DNA of 64,000 nucleotides from JBGUVL01 sp964370395 (GTDB lineage Bacteria > Bacillota_I > Bacilli_A > Erysipelotrichales > Erysipelotrichaceae). The notes below the pieces were generated by a model. The model ran no database searches. It was not told the DNA's origin and worked only from the letters and a program-made list of their open reading frames with translations. The stretch spans positions 1 through 64,000 of the forward strand of contig CAYJIZ010000002.1 of NCBI GenBank assembly GCA_964370395.1, written 5' to 3'. The position numbers were made by a program, and so were the translations under genes. How positions within the stretch are numbered: position 1 is the stretch's first letter; each line of letters begins with the position of its first letter. Positions 26,980 through 35,512 of the stretch are shown in pieces.

Positions 26980-27644
26980 TGAAAAAAGATAAATATAAAG
27001 CAATTTATTATTCGTGTTGTATCGTGTATGGTTTATTTTTAGCATATGCATTTTATGATAACTTTACAAAAGGGTATACGCATTCACTTATGATGGTGTA
27101 TGTGTCATTAGCACTCGCTTTTGTTGCTCCTGTTTTGTTTAAATTAATGAAATGGAAACCCGTATATGAAATTTATATTTTAGCTTTAGTATTTATGTTT
27201 TTGGCTTCTACGTTAGGAAGTGCTTATCGCTTTTATGATCATGTATTGTATTGGGATAAGTTTGTACACTGTGTTAGTGGTGTCTTAGGTTTGCTTGCTT
27301 CGTATTTGTTGTTTTGTTCATTGAAGAAAACAACAAATGTCAAAAAAGAAGATAGAATAATTATGTATGTGTTTATCAATGCTTGTAATATGAGTATAGC
27401 GGTATTATGGGAATTGTATGAATATGCAACTCTTGTATTGTTTAATTATGATGCAATACGTCATTATTCTACTGGTGTACACGATAGTATGACAGATATT
27501 ATCGTTTGTATCATTGGTGGGTTGTTCGCAACATACTTTATCTATCGCTATTATAAAACAGGAAAAGACAATATATTTACTAATGTATACAAGAAGTTTT
27601 ATATCGCAAATTCAAAAAATGCAAAAAAAAGCGTATCCAAATAG
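26979..27644 (+). CDS. DUF2238/YjdF-like integral membrane protein
   Basis: The 221-residue protein has about six membrane helices. It keeps the family marks WDKFVHCVSGVLG in the third quarter and WELYEYATLVLF followed by THDSM-like GVHDSMTDIIVCIIGG. Function is unknown in the family. It is coupled to pncB through TAATG, so a link to nicotinate or nucleotide uptake is possible but is only inferred. Its stop lies in the loop of the shared terminator. Confidence 0.8.
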   Translation: MKKDKYKAIYYSCCIVYGLFLAYAFYDNFTKGYTHSLMMVYVSLALAFVAPVLFKLMKWKPVYEIYILALVFMFLASTLGSAYRFYDHVLYWDKFVHCVSGVLGLLASYLLFCSLKKTTNVKKEDRIIMYVFINACNMSIAVLWELYEYATLVLFNYDAIRHYSTGVHDSMTDIIVCIIGGLFATYFIYRYYKTGKDNIFTNVYKKFYIANSKNAKKSVSK

Positions 27645-27658
27645 AGATACGCTTTTTT
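27625..27658. terminator. shared terminator of convergent units
   Basis: A perfect 13-base stem (A-rich, then GCGTATC with GATACGC) has an A run on the left and a T run on the right. Both flanking stop codons are inside it. Confidence 0.92.
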
Positions 27659-28427
27659 AATTTTCGATTTGTATTTCTTCTTCAACCATTTCAATTGGAT
27701 CTGGTTTTTCATGTTCGTTCGTTACAATTTTATCATCCATGAACAAGTTGTAAATTTGCCAGGCATCCCATGAAGAATTGTCATGGAACATCAGTTGGTG
27801 TTTTCCTTTATGAATAATAAACAGCTTCTTTTTATCATGCTTAATCTTATCGTATGCGTTAATGCTGCTACGCAATGGAATCACTTCGTCTTTGTCTCCA
27901 TGAATCATACAAATGGGACAATCTACATTTGCGATATCCTCTTTGCACATGCGAATCACTTCCATAAATGTTGTCGTGAAACTAGTTGGTAAAGAGAACA
28001 CCTCACTTGTGGAAGGATTTCTAAGGTAGTTCATTGCGGAAGAAACGATGTTCGATAAATTAAGGTAATCAAATGCAGGAGCGATTAAAAACAGCTTCTC
28101 AATCGGATATTTACTGGCTAAATGGGATGCTAACACTCCACCCATTGAAAATCCGATCAGTGATACTTTGTAACCTGCGTTTATATAGGATTCTACCATT
28201 CCTTCACATCGACGAATCCAAATTACTGGATTGTTGTCTTCTGCATTGATTTCGAAAATAGGGAACGTTTTAAAGTTAAATTTATCGTTGTTGTAGATTT
28301 TAAAGTTATCGTACTCACTGTCACGTTTTGTACCAAATCCATGAACACAAATTACGACTTCTTTTTCTACTTTTATTTCTTCCTCTTCTTTTTTAAAGGT
28401 AAATATTTTTTTGATTTTTTCAAACAT
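27657..28427 (-). CDS. alpha/beta hydrolase (carboxylesterase-like)
   Basis: The 256-residue protein has an oxyanion segment CVHGFGTKRDSEY, nucleophile GFSMGGVLASHLAS, acid in IHGDKDEVIPLRSS and histidine in HKGKHQLMFHD. This is a complete triad, as in Est30-like or Serine aminopeptidase-S33 enzymes. The frame is open 47 codons further upstream, but the ATG at 28427 has an AAGGAGA site and is preferred. The last 15 or so residues are acidic. Substrate unknown. Confidence 0.87.
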   Translation of the reverse strand: MFEKIKKIFTFKKEEEEIKVEKEVVICVHGFGTKRDSEYDNFKIYNNDKFNFKTFPIFEINAEDNNPVIWIRRCEGMVESYINAGYKVSLIGFSMGGVLASHLASKYPIEKLFLIAPAFDYLNLSNIVSSAMNYLRNPSTSEVFSLPTSFTTTFMEVIRMCKEDIANVDCPICMIHGDKDEVIPLRSSINAYDKIKHDKKKLFIIHKGKHQLMFHDNSSWDAWQIYNLFMDDKIVTNEHEKPDPIEMVEEEIQIEN

Positions 28428-28697
28428 AGCAAATCTCCTTGCTACTATTATAACAAATATTTTAATCAACGGGGTAAGGGATGAATAAAAGAAATTAAAC
28501 TTTAGATTTTCTATCAAGCAATGACAGAAAATAATTAAAAATGAGCGATATTCTAATAATAAGTTCAATTAGAGTGAACTGCTGATATGTTTGTAATATG
28601 CATGTATTTATCGTTGTTTTTCTTTGTTTTCGACAGAATTTTTTTATTGTTGTTTAGCTTTAAAATGAAAAAAAACAAAAAAATGGTTGGTTAGTAG

Positions 28698-28726
28698 TTG
28701 ACAAGTATTTGTAAACGTTGTAACAT
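28698..28726 (+). promoter_or_regulatory. promoter of the metNIQ T-box transcript
   Basis: TTGACA (28698-28703), 17-bp spacer, TAACAT (28721-28726). The region 28428-28690 before it is AT-rich and shows nothing else. Confidence 0.75.
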
Positions 28727-28732
28727 AAACGC

Positions 28733-28990
28733 ATATCAAAAACGAGGAAAAGAAGAGTACTCATGGAATGCCTTTGTAGAGAGCAGATGGTTGGTGAAAA
28801 TCTGTAAGGATGAAATGAAGAAAATGGTCTTGGAGTTGTTTATTCGAAAGTTTACTTTAGAATAAGCCGGGTTCACCCGTTATAGTGGTAGAGTATGATG
28901 GTACTCGAAGAGGCAAATATCGTGAGGTATTTGTGAATTAAGGTGGTAACACGATGCATTCGTCCTTATATGGGATGGATGTTTTTTTAT
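28733..28990 (+). ncRNA. T-box leader, probably methionine specific
   Basis: The leader has the AGTA element of the specifier loop near 28755, the AG-rich and GGTTGGTGA segments of stem I, and the T-box AAGGTGGTAACACG (28940-28953). The terminator CATTCGTCC/GGATGGATG (28957-28965, 28973-28981) is followed by seven T. ATG triplets occur at 28810, 28815 and 28824 where the specifier is expected. The UGGU core pairs with an A73 tRNA such as tRNA-Met. Uncharged tRNA-Met would open the terminator and allow metNIQ expression. The specifier assignment rests mainly on the downstream genes. Confidence 0.88.
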
Positions 28991-29006
28991 TGTAAGGAGT
29001 GATAAA

Positions 29007-30035
29007 ATGATTGAACTTAAAAATATCGTAAAAGTATTCAAAGGCAAAGGAAATGATGTTCATGCGGTAAATGATGTTAGTTTACACGTTGAGAAAGGTG
29101 ACATCTATGGTGTCATTGGATTTAGTGGAGCAGGAAAGTCAACGTTAATTCGTTGCATTAACTTGTTGGAACGTCCAAGTAGTGGTGAAGTGATTGTGGA
29201 AGGAAACAATCTAGTGACATTAGATCAAAAACAATTACGTGAAACAAGAAAGAAGATTGGAATGATATTTCAACACTTTAACCTAATGCGCTCACGTACT
29301 GTGTTTCAAAATGTAGCATTCCCATTGAAAGATAGTGGTTTAAGCAAAGATGAGATCAAAAAGAAAGTGAATGAGTTATTGGCACTAGTTGAATTAGAAG
29401 AGAAAGAATGTGCGTATCCTTCACAATTATCAGGAGGGCAAAAACAGCGTGTTGCGATTGCAAGAGCCTTAGCAAACGACCCTCATATCTTGCTTTGTGA
29501 TGAAGCAACAAGTGCTTTGGATCCACAAACTACACAGTCGATATTGGCTTTGCTAAAGAGTTTGAATGAAAAGCTAAATATCACAATTGTGATTATTACG
29601 CATGAAATGGCAGTAGTAAAAAGTATTTGTAATAAGGTAGCCATTATGGAAGCGGGTAAAGTTGTAGAAAGTGGTGAAATATTAAATATCTTCACGAATC
29701 CTAAAAGTGAAGTCACGAAGAAATTCATTAATACGACAACTTCAATTCATCAGGTGTTTGAAATGATTGAAAACAATGATCCACTTGTACGTTTACAAGG
29801 TGATGAAGTGTTAATCCGTTTGATTTATTCTTCACAAAATGCCAAGGATCCACTGATGTCTTATTTGGTAAAAACATTTGATGTTGACTTCAATATTATT
29901 TTTGGGAATGTGGAAGTGTTATCAGGGAAACCATTAGGAAACTTGGTTGTGAAACTACAAGGTGAAAAAGATAAAATCGAAGCAGCAATTAATTATATTA
30001 AACAAGATGACGTTAGAGTGGAGGTGTTGAAATAA
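29007..30035 (+). CDS. metN: methionine ABC transporter ATPase MetN
   Basis: The 342-residue ATPase has Walker A GFSGAGKST, signature LSGGQKQRVAIARAL and Walker B LLCDEATSALDP. A C-terminal NIL domain (about 265-342) is the ligand-sensing regulatory domain of MetN. It energises methionine uptake with MetI and MetQ. AAGGAG site. The stop overlaps metI by one base. Confidence 0.95.
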   Translation: MIELKNIVKVFKGKGNDVHAVNDVSLHVEKGDIYGVIGFSGAGKSTLIRCINLLERPSSGEVIVEGNNLVTLDQKQLRETRKKIGMIFQHFNLMRSRTVFQNVAFPLKDSGLSKDEIKKKVNELLALVELEEKECAYPSQLSGGQKQRVAIARALANDPHILLCDEATSALDPQTTQSILALLKSLNEKLNITIVIITHEMAVVKSICNKVAIMEAGKVVESGEILNIFTNPKSEVTKKFINTTTSIHQVFEMIENNDPLVRLQGDEVLIRLIYSSQNAKDPLMSYLVKTFDVDFNIIFGNVEVLSGKPLGNLVVKLQGEKDKIEAAINYIKQDDVRVEVLK

Positions 30036-30778
30036 TGAATGTATTTACGATGTTAGCAGAATTGTTTGCACCAGTATTAGAAAGTATCTTTACGTTTATT
30101 AATTCGTTTATTCCAATGCCATTTATGATGTATGAAGGTAGAAGTTTAGCGTTAAGCAAAGCGATATTTGATACTTTGCATATGTTGATTGTACCAGGGA
30201 TCATCGCTTTCTTAATCGGATTGATCGGTGGTGTGATTTTGGTGGTATGCAAACCAAAAGGAATTTTAGAAAATAAAGTATTGTATTTTATCGTTGATAA
30301 AATAGTAAACTTCTTTCGTTCCTTGCCATTTGTTATTTCGATAGGGTTATTGTTAGGTTTATCGAGATTAATTATGGGAACGGGTTCGGGAGTACAAGGA
30401 ATGTATATTCCGTTAATATTTAGTGCCTTTCCATTTATCGCAAGACAAGTGGAAAGTGCTTTATCAGAAATTGATGAAGGATTGATTGAAGCCAGTATCG
30501 CGATGGGATGCAAACCGATTGACATTATCCTACGCGTTTATTTAAAGGAAAGTATCGCGAGTATTGCAAGAGGGATGACGATTACTTATATATCATTAAT
30601 TGGTATTATTGCGATGGCTGGAGTTGTTGGAGCTGGAGGAATTGGTGATTTCGCCGTTCGTTTCGGTTGGAAACAACGTATATTTGAAGCAACCGTTGTA
30701 TCGGTCGTGATAATCATTTTGATTGTCAGTATGATTCAATGGATTGGTAATTTTATTGCAAAGAAAACAACACATTAA
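30035..30778 (+). CDS. metI: methionine ABC transporter permease MetI
   Basis: The 247-residue membrane protein has about five helices and the permease EAA loop EASIAMGCKPIDIILRVYL that docks MetN. It ends with GVVGAGGIGDFAVRFGW, typical of MetI. It is about 25 residues longer at the N-terminus than E. coli MetI. It is coupled to metN through TAATG. Confidence 0.95.
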   Translation: MNVFTMLAELFAPVLESIFTFINSFIPMPFMMYEGRSLALSKAIFDTLHMLIVPGIIAFLIGLIGGVILVVCKPKGILENKVLYFIVDKIVNFFRSLPFVISIGLLLGLSRLIMGTGSGVQGMYIPLIFSAFPFIARQVESALSEIDEGLIEASIAMGCKPIDIILRVYLKESIASIARGMTITYISLIGIIAMAGVVGAGGIGDFAVRFGWKQRIFEATVVSVVIIILIVSMIQWIGNFIAKKTTH

Positions 30779-30795
30779 GAAAAAGGAGAAAGAAC

Positions 30796-31617
30796 ATGAA
30801 AAAATTATTAAGTTTAGTCGTTGTAGCAGGATTATTTTTAGGGTTAAGTGCATGTGGTTCAAGCGAATCAGATGACAAAAACATTGTGGTAGGGGCTTCG
30901 TCTTCACCACATGCAGTTATTTTAAATTATGCGAAAGCACAAGTAGAAGAAGCAGGGTATACGTTAGAAGTGGTAGAATACGATGACTATCCAATTCAAA
31001 ATATTGAATTAGATGATGGGCAATTGGATGCGAACTTCTTCCAACACCAACCTTATTTGACACAATTTAACGAAGACCAAAATACTGATTTAATTAGTGC
31101 AGGAGCAATTCACTTTGAACCATTAGGAATTTATAGTAAAGATGCAACGCAAAAAAACCAAGCATTTGCATTAGCTGATGTAAAAGAAGGAGCGCGTTTT
31201 GCAGTACCTGATGATCCAGCAAATGGAGCAAGAGCACTTCAATTATTAGCGGATCATGGAATTATCACATTAAAAGAAGGAGCAGGTTTAAAAGCAACGA
31301 AGATTGATGTTGTGGAAAATCCTAAAAACGTGGAAATTGTTGAGTTAGATGCAGCAAGTATTCCAGTGTTATTGTCAGATTTTGATTATGCTGTAGTAAA
31401 TGGTAACTATGCATTAAGTGGTAAAATTACGGATAAAGTAATTGCTACAGAAGACAAAGATTCAAAAGCAGCAAAACAATTTGCGAACATCATTGCGGTA
31501 CGTAACGGTGATGAAGACAGTGAAAAAATTAAAGTATTATTAAAAGCATTACAAAGTGATAAAACAAGAAAATTCATTGAAAAAGAATTTGGTGACTTAG
31601 TTGTTCCTACGTTTTAG
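30796..31617 (+). CDS. metQ: methionine-binding lipoprotein MetQ
   Basis: The 273-residue lipoprotein has a signal ending L-S-A-C20 and the NlpA/MetQ fold features VGASSSPHAVIL, ELDDGQLDANFFQHQPYL, and YAVVNGNYAL. It captures methionine outside the membrane for MetNI. AAAGGAG site 18 bp after metI. Ends at a terminator. Confidence 0.95.
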   Translation: MKKLLSLVVVAGLFLGLSACGSSESDDKNIVVGASSSPHAVILNYAKAQVEEAGYTLEVVEYDDYPIQNIELDDGQLDANFFQHQPYLTQFNEDQNTDLISAGAIHFEPLGIYSKDATQKNQAFALADVKEGARFAVPDDPANGARALQLLADHGIITLKEGAGLKATKIDVVENPKNVEIVELDAASIPVLLSDFDYAVVNGNYALSGKITDKVIATEDKDSKAAKQFANIIAVRNGDEDSEKIKVLLKALQSDKTRKFIEKEFGDLVVPTF

Positions 31618-31626
31618 TTAAAAGAT

Positions 31627-31650
31627 AAGCGCGTTTACGCGTTTTTCTTT
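31627..31650 (+). terminator. terminator of metNIQ
   Basis: AAGCGCG/CGCGTTT stem (one G-T) with a TTTA loop and a T run. Confidence 0.85.
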
Positions 31651-31687
31651 TGCTTTTATGGTATGATAATACATAAGAGGTGGTAGT

Positions 31688-32425
31688 TTGTCTTATATTA
31701 AAAATAATAAAGTGTTCTTATTTCTATTTACAATTTTATTGGCTTTAATTGTAGCCTTGTTTTACCAGTTCATTAATCCAGACAGTATGAATGGACCGTT
31801 GGAAAATGGAAATGCGACATCAAACGCAACACAAATATCTAATTTTCATGGACAGTTCTCTGATGATCGTTTAGCGGTTGAATTGAGTTGGAATATTAAT
31901 CGTGGAAAAAAACAATTGGAAAATGTTGAATTAGTCTATGGCGAAGGAAGACGCAAAGATGTGACAGATTTACGAAGTATTTCTATGCCGTTGGATACGT
32001 ATAATATTTTAACGGGGAATAACGAGTTTCAATTAATTGCGACTTTTAGTGATGGTACAGTATTGGATAAAACGGTATTCGTCTACATTAATGAGGCTTA
32101 TGATTTTAGTGTGACGGCACAAAACATGGATACGAAAACAATCGTAACTGCGACTTATTATTTTGATAAACGCCGTCCATTGAATACACCAAGTGTGTTC
32201 TTTAATGGGGCACAAGCTAACTTTACTATGGCATTTGTATCTTCTGAGAAAGTAGAAGAAAAAGACAATCGCATTAAGATGAAAGTAGTGTACGAGGTTC
32301 TTTATAATGATGCGAAACGAGGGGATTATAATTTGAATCTTACGTATGCCTTTGAGCAATACAACTTAGAGATTAATTATCCTATTTCATTTCGAGTAGC
32401 AGTTGGAGTGGATGAAAATGCATAA
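31688..32425 (+). CDS. single-pass membrane protein of unknown function
   Basis: I do not recognise this 245-residue protein. It has one membrane helix near the N-terminus (about 9-27) and then some 215 residues that alternate short polar and hydrophobic strands, with no cysteine. This suggests an extracellular beta-sandwich of one or two Ig-like domains (for example FHGQFSDDRLAVELSWNINR). Translation begins with TTG at 31688 behind an AAGAGGTGG site; no ATG start is nearby. Its last 8 bases overlap the sirtuin gene, so the two are translationally coupled although one is outside and the other inside the cell. Confidence 0.72.
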   Translation: MSYIKNNKVFLFLFTILLALIVALFYQFINPDSMNGPLENGNATSNATQISNFHGQFSDDRLAVELSWNINRGKKQLENVELVYGEGRRKDVTDLRSISMPLDTYNILTGNNEFQLIATFSDGTVLDKTVFVYINEAYDFSVTAQNMDTKTIVTATYYFDKRRPLNTPSVFFNGAQANFTMAFVSSEKVEEKDNRIKMKVVYEVLYNDAKRGDYNLNLTYAFEQYNLEINYPISFRVAVGVDENA

Positions 32426-33140
32426 AGAAATAGAAGCGAAAATAATTGCAGCCAAAAAGATTGTTGTGTTTAGCGGAGCTGGGTTTTCAACGGAAAGTGG
32501 CATTCCTGACTTCCGTAGCAGCGATGGTTTGTATTCGAAAAAAACGTATGGATTCAGTTGTGAAGAAATGTTGTCACATACGTTTTTTATACAGTATCCA
32601 GAATTGTTTTACCAATTTTATAAAAATGAGATGATTCACCAAGATGCAAAACCTAATGTTGCACATCAAGCTCTTTGCGAGCTACAAAAACAAGGGAAGT
32701 TGTTGGCGGTTGTGACACAAAATATTGATGGATTACACCAAGCAGCACATGTTGATCGTGTGATTGAACTGCATGGAAGTGTTCATCGAAACTATTGTAT
32801 GAAATGCCACGCTTTTTATGACTTAGATGATGTGATGGCAAGTGATGGTATTCCATATTGTGAAAAGTGTGGGGGAATCATTAAACCAGATGTTGTGTTA
32901 TACGAAGAAAGTTTATCCCAACAAGTGATAGAAAAGGCAATAAAAGCAATTGCAGAAGCAGATTTGTTGATCGTTGCTGGGACTTCTTTGCAAGTGTATC
33001 CTGCAGCAGGGTTTGTGAAGTATTTCAATGGTGATGCGTTTATCATATTGAATCGTGATGCGACGAGTATGGATGATGCAGCAAGCATAGTATCAAGAAA
33101 TGCGATTAGTGAAGAGTTAGCGTTTTTAATAGAAAAATAA
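32418..33140 (+). CDS. Sir2-family NAD-dependent protein deacylase
   Basis: The 240-residue sirtuin has GAGFSTESGIPDFRS (20-34), TQNIDGLHQAA (100-110), the catalytic H119 in ELHGSVH, and four zinc cysteines C127, C130, C148 and C151. It removes acyl groups from lysines using NAD. The ATG at 32418 is preferred because GGAG lies nine bases upstream; two other in-frame starts lie slightly upstream. Cytosolic. No acetyltransferase gene is adjacent. Confidence 0.94.
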   Translation: MHKEIEAKIIAAKKIVVFSGAGFSTESGIPDFRSSDGLYSKKTYGFSCEEMLSHTFFIQYPELFYQFYKNEMIHQDAKPNVAHQALCELQKQGKLLAVVTQNIDGLHQAAHVDRVIELHGSVHRNYCMKCHAFYDLDDVMASDGIPYCEKCGGIIKPDVVLYEESLSQQVIEKAIKAIAEADLLIVAGTSLQVYPAAGFVKYFNGDAFIILNRDATSMDDAASIVSRNAISEELAFLIEK

Positions 33141-33141
33141 G

Positions 33142-33176
33142 AAAAGCTATTTGAATGATATCAAATAGCTTTTTTC
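33142..33176. terminator. bidirectional terminator between sirtuin and glnN
   Basis: Perfect 13-base stem AAAAGCTATTTGA/TCAAATAGCTTTT with a six-base loop and T run. Confidence 0.92.
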
Positions 33177-33177
33177 G

Positions 33178-35274
33178 TTAGATATTTACACTGTATAATA
33201 AATCTCCATAGCTTGGTAATGGCCAATATTCTTTCGAACAGAATTGTTCGATTTCATCACTAACAGCACGAAGTTCTTCCATTTTTGTTAAGACGTGTTC
33301 AGCGTAGAATTGATCTTGTTCGCTTAATGAAGTAATGTCTTTCGCAGCGTGTGTTACTTGTTCTAAATCATTCGTTAAAAGATGCATTTGTGAAGTCAGT
33401 GCACTTATTTTTTTCACTAAATCACTTTCTACATCGTAAGAACCAATACCGATGCTTTTCTTAACAGCAATGGCTTCACTAAGTGTTTTCACATAGTTGA
33501 TAACACCTGGAATAATTGTTTTACGTGACATGTTCACCATTGTTTCTGCTTCGATTTTGATTGCTTTTCCATATTCCTCTAAAATGATTTCACAACGAGA
33601 TTGCATTTCTTGTCTTGTGTAAACGCCGTATTTTGTGAATAAAGCAACGTTTTTATCATCTAAGTAGTGAGGTAGCGCTTCAGCCGTAGTACGTAAGTTT
33701 AATAAACCACGACGTTGTGCTTCTTCAACCCAAGCATCATCGTATCCATTTCCATTGAAGATGATACGTTTGTGTTGGTTGATTGTTTCCTTGATAATTT
33801 CATGTACATCTTTTTCGAAATCTTCTGATTTTTCTAAACGTGTAGCAAACTCATCAAATACTTCTGCAACCATTGTGTTCAACATTACGTTAGGACAAGA
33901 AATGGATACTTGTGAACCTAACATTCTAAATTCAAACTTGTTCCCAGTAAAGGCAAATGGGGAAGTACGGTTACGATCGGTATTGTCTTTTGGGAAGTTA
34001 GGTAGAGCATCTACAGCAACTTCCATAAATTTTTGGTTTTTTGCGACATATGGATTATCGCTAGCAATACAATCTAAGATTTCTTCTAGTTCTTCTCCTA
34101 AGAAGATGGAAATGATTGCTGGTGGTGCTTCGCTTGCTCCTAATCGGTGGTCGTTACCAGCACTTGCTACAGAAATACGTAATAAGTCTTGGTATTTGTC
34201 TACTGCTTTGATTAGTGCAGACATAACCAATAGGAATTGTGCGTTTTCATAAGGAGTAGCACCCGGTTCCAATAAGTTAATTCCAGTATCGGTTGCAAGT
34301 GACCAGTTGTTGTGTTTCCCACTTCCGTTGATTCCAGAAAATGGTTTCTCATGTAACAAACAAACCATGTCATGTTTCAATGCGATCTTTTTCATTAATT
34401 CCATCGTTAACTGATTGTGATCAGTTGCGATATTTGTAATAGCGTACACAGGCGCTAATTCATGTTGCGCAGGTGCGACTTCGTTATGTTGGGTTTTTGC
34501 TAGAATACCTAATTTCCAACATTCCTCGTTTAGCTCTTTCATAAACGCTGCTACTTTTGGTTTTAATACACCGAAGTAATGGTCGTCTAATTCTTGTGTT
34601 TTTGGTGGTTTTGCACCGAATAATGTACGACCTGTATAAATTAAGTCTTTTCTTTTGTCATACATCTTTTTATCAATTAAGAAGTATTCTTGTTCTGCAC
34701 CTACTGTGGTATTCACACGTTTTGCATCTGTGTTACCAAATAAGCGTACAATACGTAGGGCTTGTGTGTTAATCACTTCTTGTGATTTTAATAAAGGGGT
34801 CTTTTTATCTAAGGCCTCTCCGTTATAAGAACAGAAGATACTAGGAATACATAAAATTCCTTCTTTTAGAAAGGCAGGTGAAGTAGGGTCCCATGCAGTG
34901 TATCCACGTGCTTCAAAAGTAGCACGTAATCCTCCGTTAGGAAAACTGGAAGCATCTGGTTCACCTTGGATTAATTCTTTTCCTGAAAACTCCATAATGA
35001 CGCTGCTTTCACTTGCAGGTGTGATAAAGGAATCGTGTTTTTCAGCAGTAATACCTGTCATTGGTTGGAACCAATGAGAATAATGTGTTGCACCATTTTC
35101 AATTGCCCAATCGCGCATCGCGGTAGCAATGGTGTTGGCACAAATAGGATCTAATGCTTTACCTTCTTCAATCGTTTTCTTGTATTTCTTGTATACATCT
35201 TTTGGTAGTTTTTGACGCATAATACGATCGTTAAATACTAAGCTACCGAAGATTTTTGAAACGTTACTCTCCAT
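33178..35274 (-). CDS. glnN: glutamine synthetase type III
   Basis: The 698-residue protein is a GSIII: the long N-terminal region (FGSLVFNDRIMRQKLPKDVY), SHWFQPMTGITAEKHDSF, the NHRLGASEAPPAIISIFLG and NDRNRTSPFAFTGNKFEFRMLGS core motifs, and the GSIII C-terminal helical part. It makes glutamine from glutamate and ammonia with ATP, the main ammonia-assimilation step. AGGAG site nine bases before ATG. No GS type I or GlnR gene is visible nearby. Transcription starts behind a hairpin described separately. Confidence 0.96.
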   Translation of the reverse strand: MESNVSKIFGSLVFNDRIMRQKLPKDVYKKYKKTIEEGKALDPICANTIATAMRDWAIENGATHYSHWFQPMTGITAEKHDSFITPASESSVIMEFSGKELIQGEPDASSFPNGGLRATFEARGYTAWDPTSPAFLKEGILCIPSIFCSYNGEALDKKTPLLKSQEVINTQALRIVRLFGNTDAKRVNTTVGAEQEYFLIDKKMYDKRKDLIYTGRTLFGAKPPKTQELDDHYFGVLKPKVAAFMKELNEECWKLGILAKTQHNEVAPAQHELAPVYAITNIATDHNQLTMELMKKIALKHDMVCLLHEKPFSGINGSGKHNNWSLATDTGINLLEPGATPYENAQFLLVMSALIKAVDKYQDLLRISVASAGNDHRLGASEAPPAIISIFLGEELEEILDCIASDNPYVAKNQKFMEVAVDALPNFPKDNTDRNRTSPFAFTGNKFEFRMLGSQVSISCPNVMLNTMVAEVFDEFATRLEKSEDFEKDVHEIIKETINQHKRIIFNGNGYDDAWVEEAQRRGLLNLRTTAEALPHYLDDKNVALFTKYGVYTRQEMQSRCEIILEEYGKAIKIEAETMVNMSRKTIIPGVINYVKTLSEAIAVKKSIGIGSYDVESDLVKKISALTSQMHLLTNDLEQVTHAAKDITSLSEQDQFYAEHVLTKMEELRAVSDEIEQFCSKEYWPLPSYGDLLYSVNI

Positions 35275-35306
35275 CCGAATTCTCCTCCATTTTATTTATT
35301 AAACAA

Positions 35307-35340
35307 AAGACGCCGTGGGTTACACCACCCACAGCGTCTT
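35307..35340 (-). promoter_or_regulatory. terminator-like hairpin at the 5' end of the glnN mRNA
   Basis: A 14-pair stem (one G-T) with a six-base loop (GGTGTA on the RNA) is followed by TTTTGTTT. It lies between the glnN promoter and the ribosome site. The first bases of the RNA (ACAGC) can pair with GCTGT in its 5' arm, which would compete with it. It may be an attenuator or a stabilising 5' hairpin. Confidence 0.65.
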
Positions 35341-35353
35341 TGCTGTTAAAAAG

Positions 35354-35382
35354 ATTTTATACTTTGTGCATTTTTTTGTCAA
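35354..35382 (-). promoter_or_regulatory. glnN promoter
   Basis: On the minus strand TTGACA (35382-35377) and TAAAAT (35359-35354) are 17 bp apart, placing transcription start near 35347. Confidence 0.75.
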
Positions 35383-35419
35383 TAGTTATCGGCGGTAATT
35401 GTCGATTAAAAGCAAAGTT

Positions 35420-35437
35420 TTGTGACATCATTCACAA
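35420..35437. promoter_or_regulatory. Rex-like operator between glnN and sortase
   Basis: TTGTGA-CATCAT-TCACAA matches the Rex redox-sensor box TTGTGAA-N4-TTCACAA with one mismatch (C for A at position 7). It also matches a CRP-type TGTGA-N6-TCACA. It is about 80 bp upstream of the glnN start site and about 70 bp upstream of the sortase start site. Confidence 0.5.
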
Positions 35438-35512
35438 ATTGGAAGTTCTAGGACATATGCCTTTTCATTCTCTTTATTGTATGCTATTATTTTGACAATG
35501 GTTGGTGATGAA

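Noticed and set aside
30013..30525. 170-codon open frame antisense to metI
   Set aside because: Mirrors the hydrophobic metI codons; no start signal and no family resemblance.
35307..35340. ANTAR-type antiterminator target in the glnN leader
   Set aside because: ANTAR sites need two hairpins with A1-G4 hexaloops; only one hairpin is seen and its loop GGTGTA lacks A1.
35421..35436. GlnR/TnrA box near glnN
   Set aside because: The consensus TGTNA-N7-TNACA needs a 7-bp spacer; here it is 6, which fits Rex or CRP better.
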